Shown in pieces: positions 13,675-13,881 of a stretch of DNA of 13,881 bases (within the stretch, counting starts at the first letter, position 1; each line of letters opens with the position of its first letter). A program made the position numbers and the translations under genes. The notes beneath the pieces were generated by a model that made no database searches, was not told the DNA's origin, and worked only from the letters and a program-made list of their open reading frames with translations. Source of the stretch: an uncultured Devosia sp. (GTDB taxonomy: Bacteria; Pseudomonadota; Alphaproteobacteria; Rhizobiales; Devosiaceae); contig NZ_CAMLHM010000078.1 of assembly GCF_946479885.1 (NCBI RefSeq), positions 1 through 13,881 on the forward strand, written 5' to 3'.

Positions 13675-13881
13675 ACCGCCCCGTCCCCGAAAACCGCGAC
13701 CTGTTCGCCATTGCCGATCTCGCCAAGGAGTTCGGCATCTCGACGCGCGCCATCCGCTTCTATGAGGCCAAGGGCCTGCTCGCGCCCGAACGCGTCGGCG
13801 CCACCCGTATCTTCCGCCGCCGCGATCGCGCCCGGCTGATCCTGATCCTCCGCGGCAAGCGCCTGGGCTTCTCGCTGCGCG
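13671..13881 (+). CDS. MerR-family transcriptional regulator, LiuR-like (3' end beyond the window)
   Basis: The 70 visible residues are an N-terminal MerR winged-helix DNA-binding domain: LFAIADLAKEFGISTRAIRF (11-30) with the recognition helix, YEAKGLLAPERVGATRIF (31-48), the wing RRRDRARL, and LRGKRLGFSLR (60-70). The last segment and the RDRARLILILRGKRLG pattern match what I recall of LiuR-type regulators, which control fatty-acid and branched-chain amino-acid catabolism. The GTG start overlaps the TGA of fadD (GTGA), with no strong ribosome site, so translation is probably coupled. If it binds the operator at 11879, it represses its own operon. The effector-binding C-terminal part is not visible, so the ligand and the LiuR assignment remain inferred. 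Confidence 0.9.
   Translation, partial: MNRPVPENRDLFAIADLAKEFGISTRAIRFYEAKGLLAPERVGATRIFRRRDRARLILILRGKRLGFSLR

Noticed and set aside
1..13881. CRISPR arrays, tRNA or rRNA genes, insertion sequences, phage or toxin-antitoxin genes
   Set aside because: Looked for on both strands; no regularly spaced repeats, no tRNA-like cloverleaf, and no transposase or integrase-like product were seen.

Overview
The window looks like chromosomal DNA from a GC-rich alphaproteobacterium, probably a member of the Hyphomicrobiales (Rhizobiales), and Devosia-like at a guess. Reasons are the base composition, the dense one-base or four-base gene overlaps, the Opp transporter type, a LiuR-type MerR regulator beside fatty-acid genes, and intergenic palindromes of kinds I associate with this order. 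No species can be named from the sequence alone.

Layout, left to right. Positions 1-5115 (minus strand, so read right to left) hold an oligopeptide ABC importer in the order oppA-oppB-oppC-oppD-oppF; oppF runs off the left edge. A strong hairpin lies between oppA and oppB, and the other genes overlap or nearly touch. Positions 5116-5368 are a control region with several dyad symmetries and a possible terminator for the operon that ends there. Positions 5369-11408 (minus strand) hold beta-oxidation genes: fadE (acyl-CoA dehydrogenase), fadJ-type alpha subunit (hydratase/dehydrogenase), fadI-type thiolase, and a coupled 53-residue membrane protein. A palindromic repeat separates fadE from fadJ. 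Positions 11409-11964 are a divergent intergenic region with two more palindromic repeats and two promoters. Positions 11965-13881 (plus strand) hold fadD (acyl-CoA synthetase) followed, with a four-base overlap, by a MerR-family regulator cut by the right edge.

How the genes fit together. FadD activates fatty acids, FadE oxidises acyl-CoA, the alpha subunit hydrates and oxidises again, and the thiolase cleaves. The whole cycle and a probable regulator sit together. The most interesting signal is a shared 18-bp near-palindrome (TTGACG-N3-ACGTAAA) at both divergent promoters. It sits in the same orientation relative to each gene and overlaps the likely -35 box, which suggests repression by the neighbouring LiuR-like protein. 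A weaker relative lies upstream of oppA and could tie peptide import to the same control. I found no clearly new multi-gene system; the rest is largely conventional metabolism.
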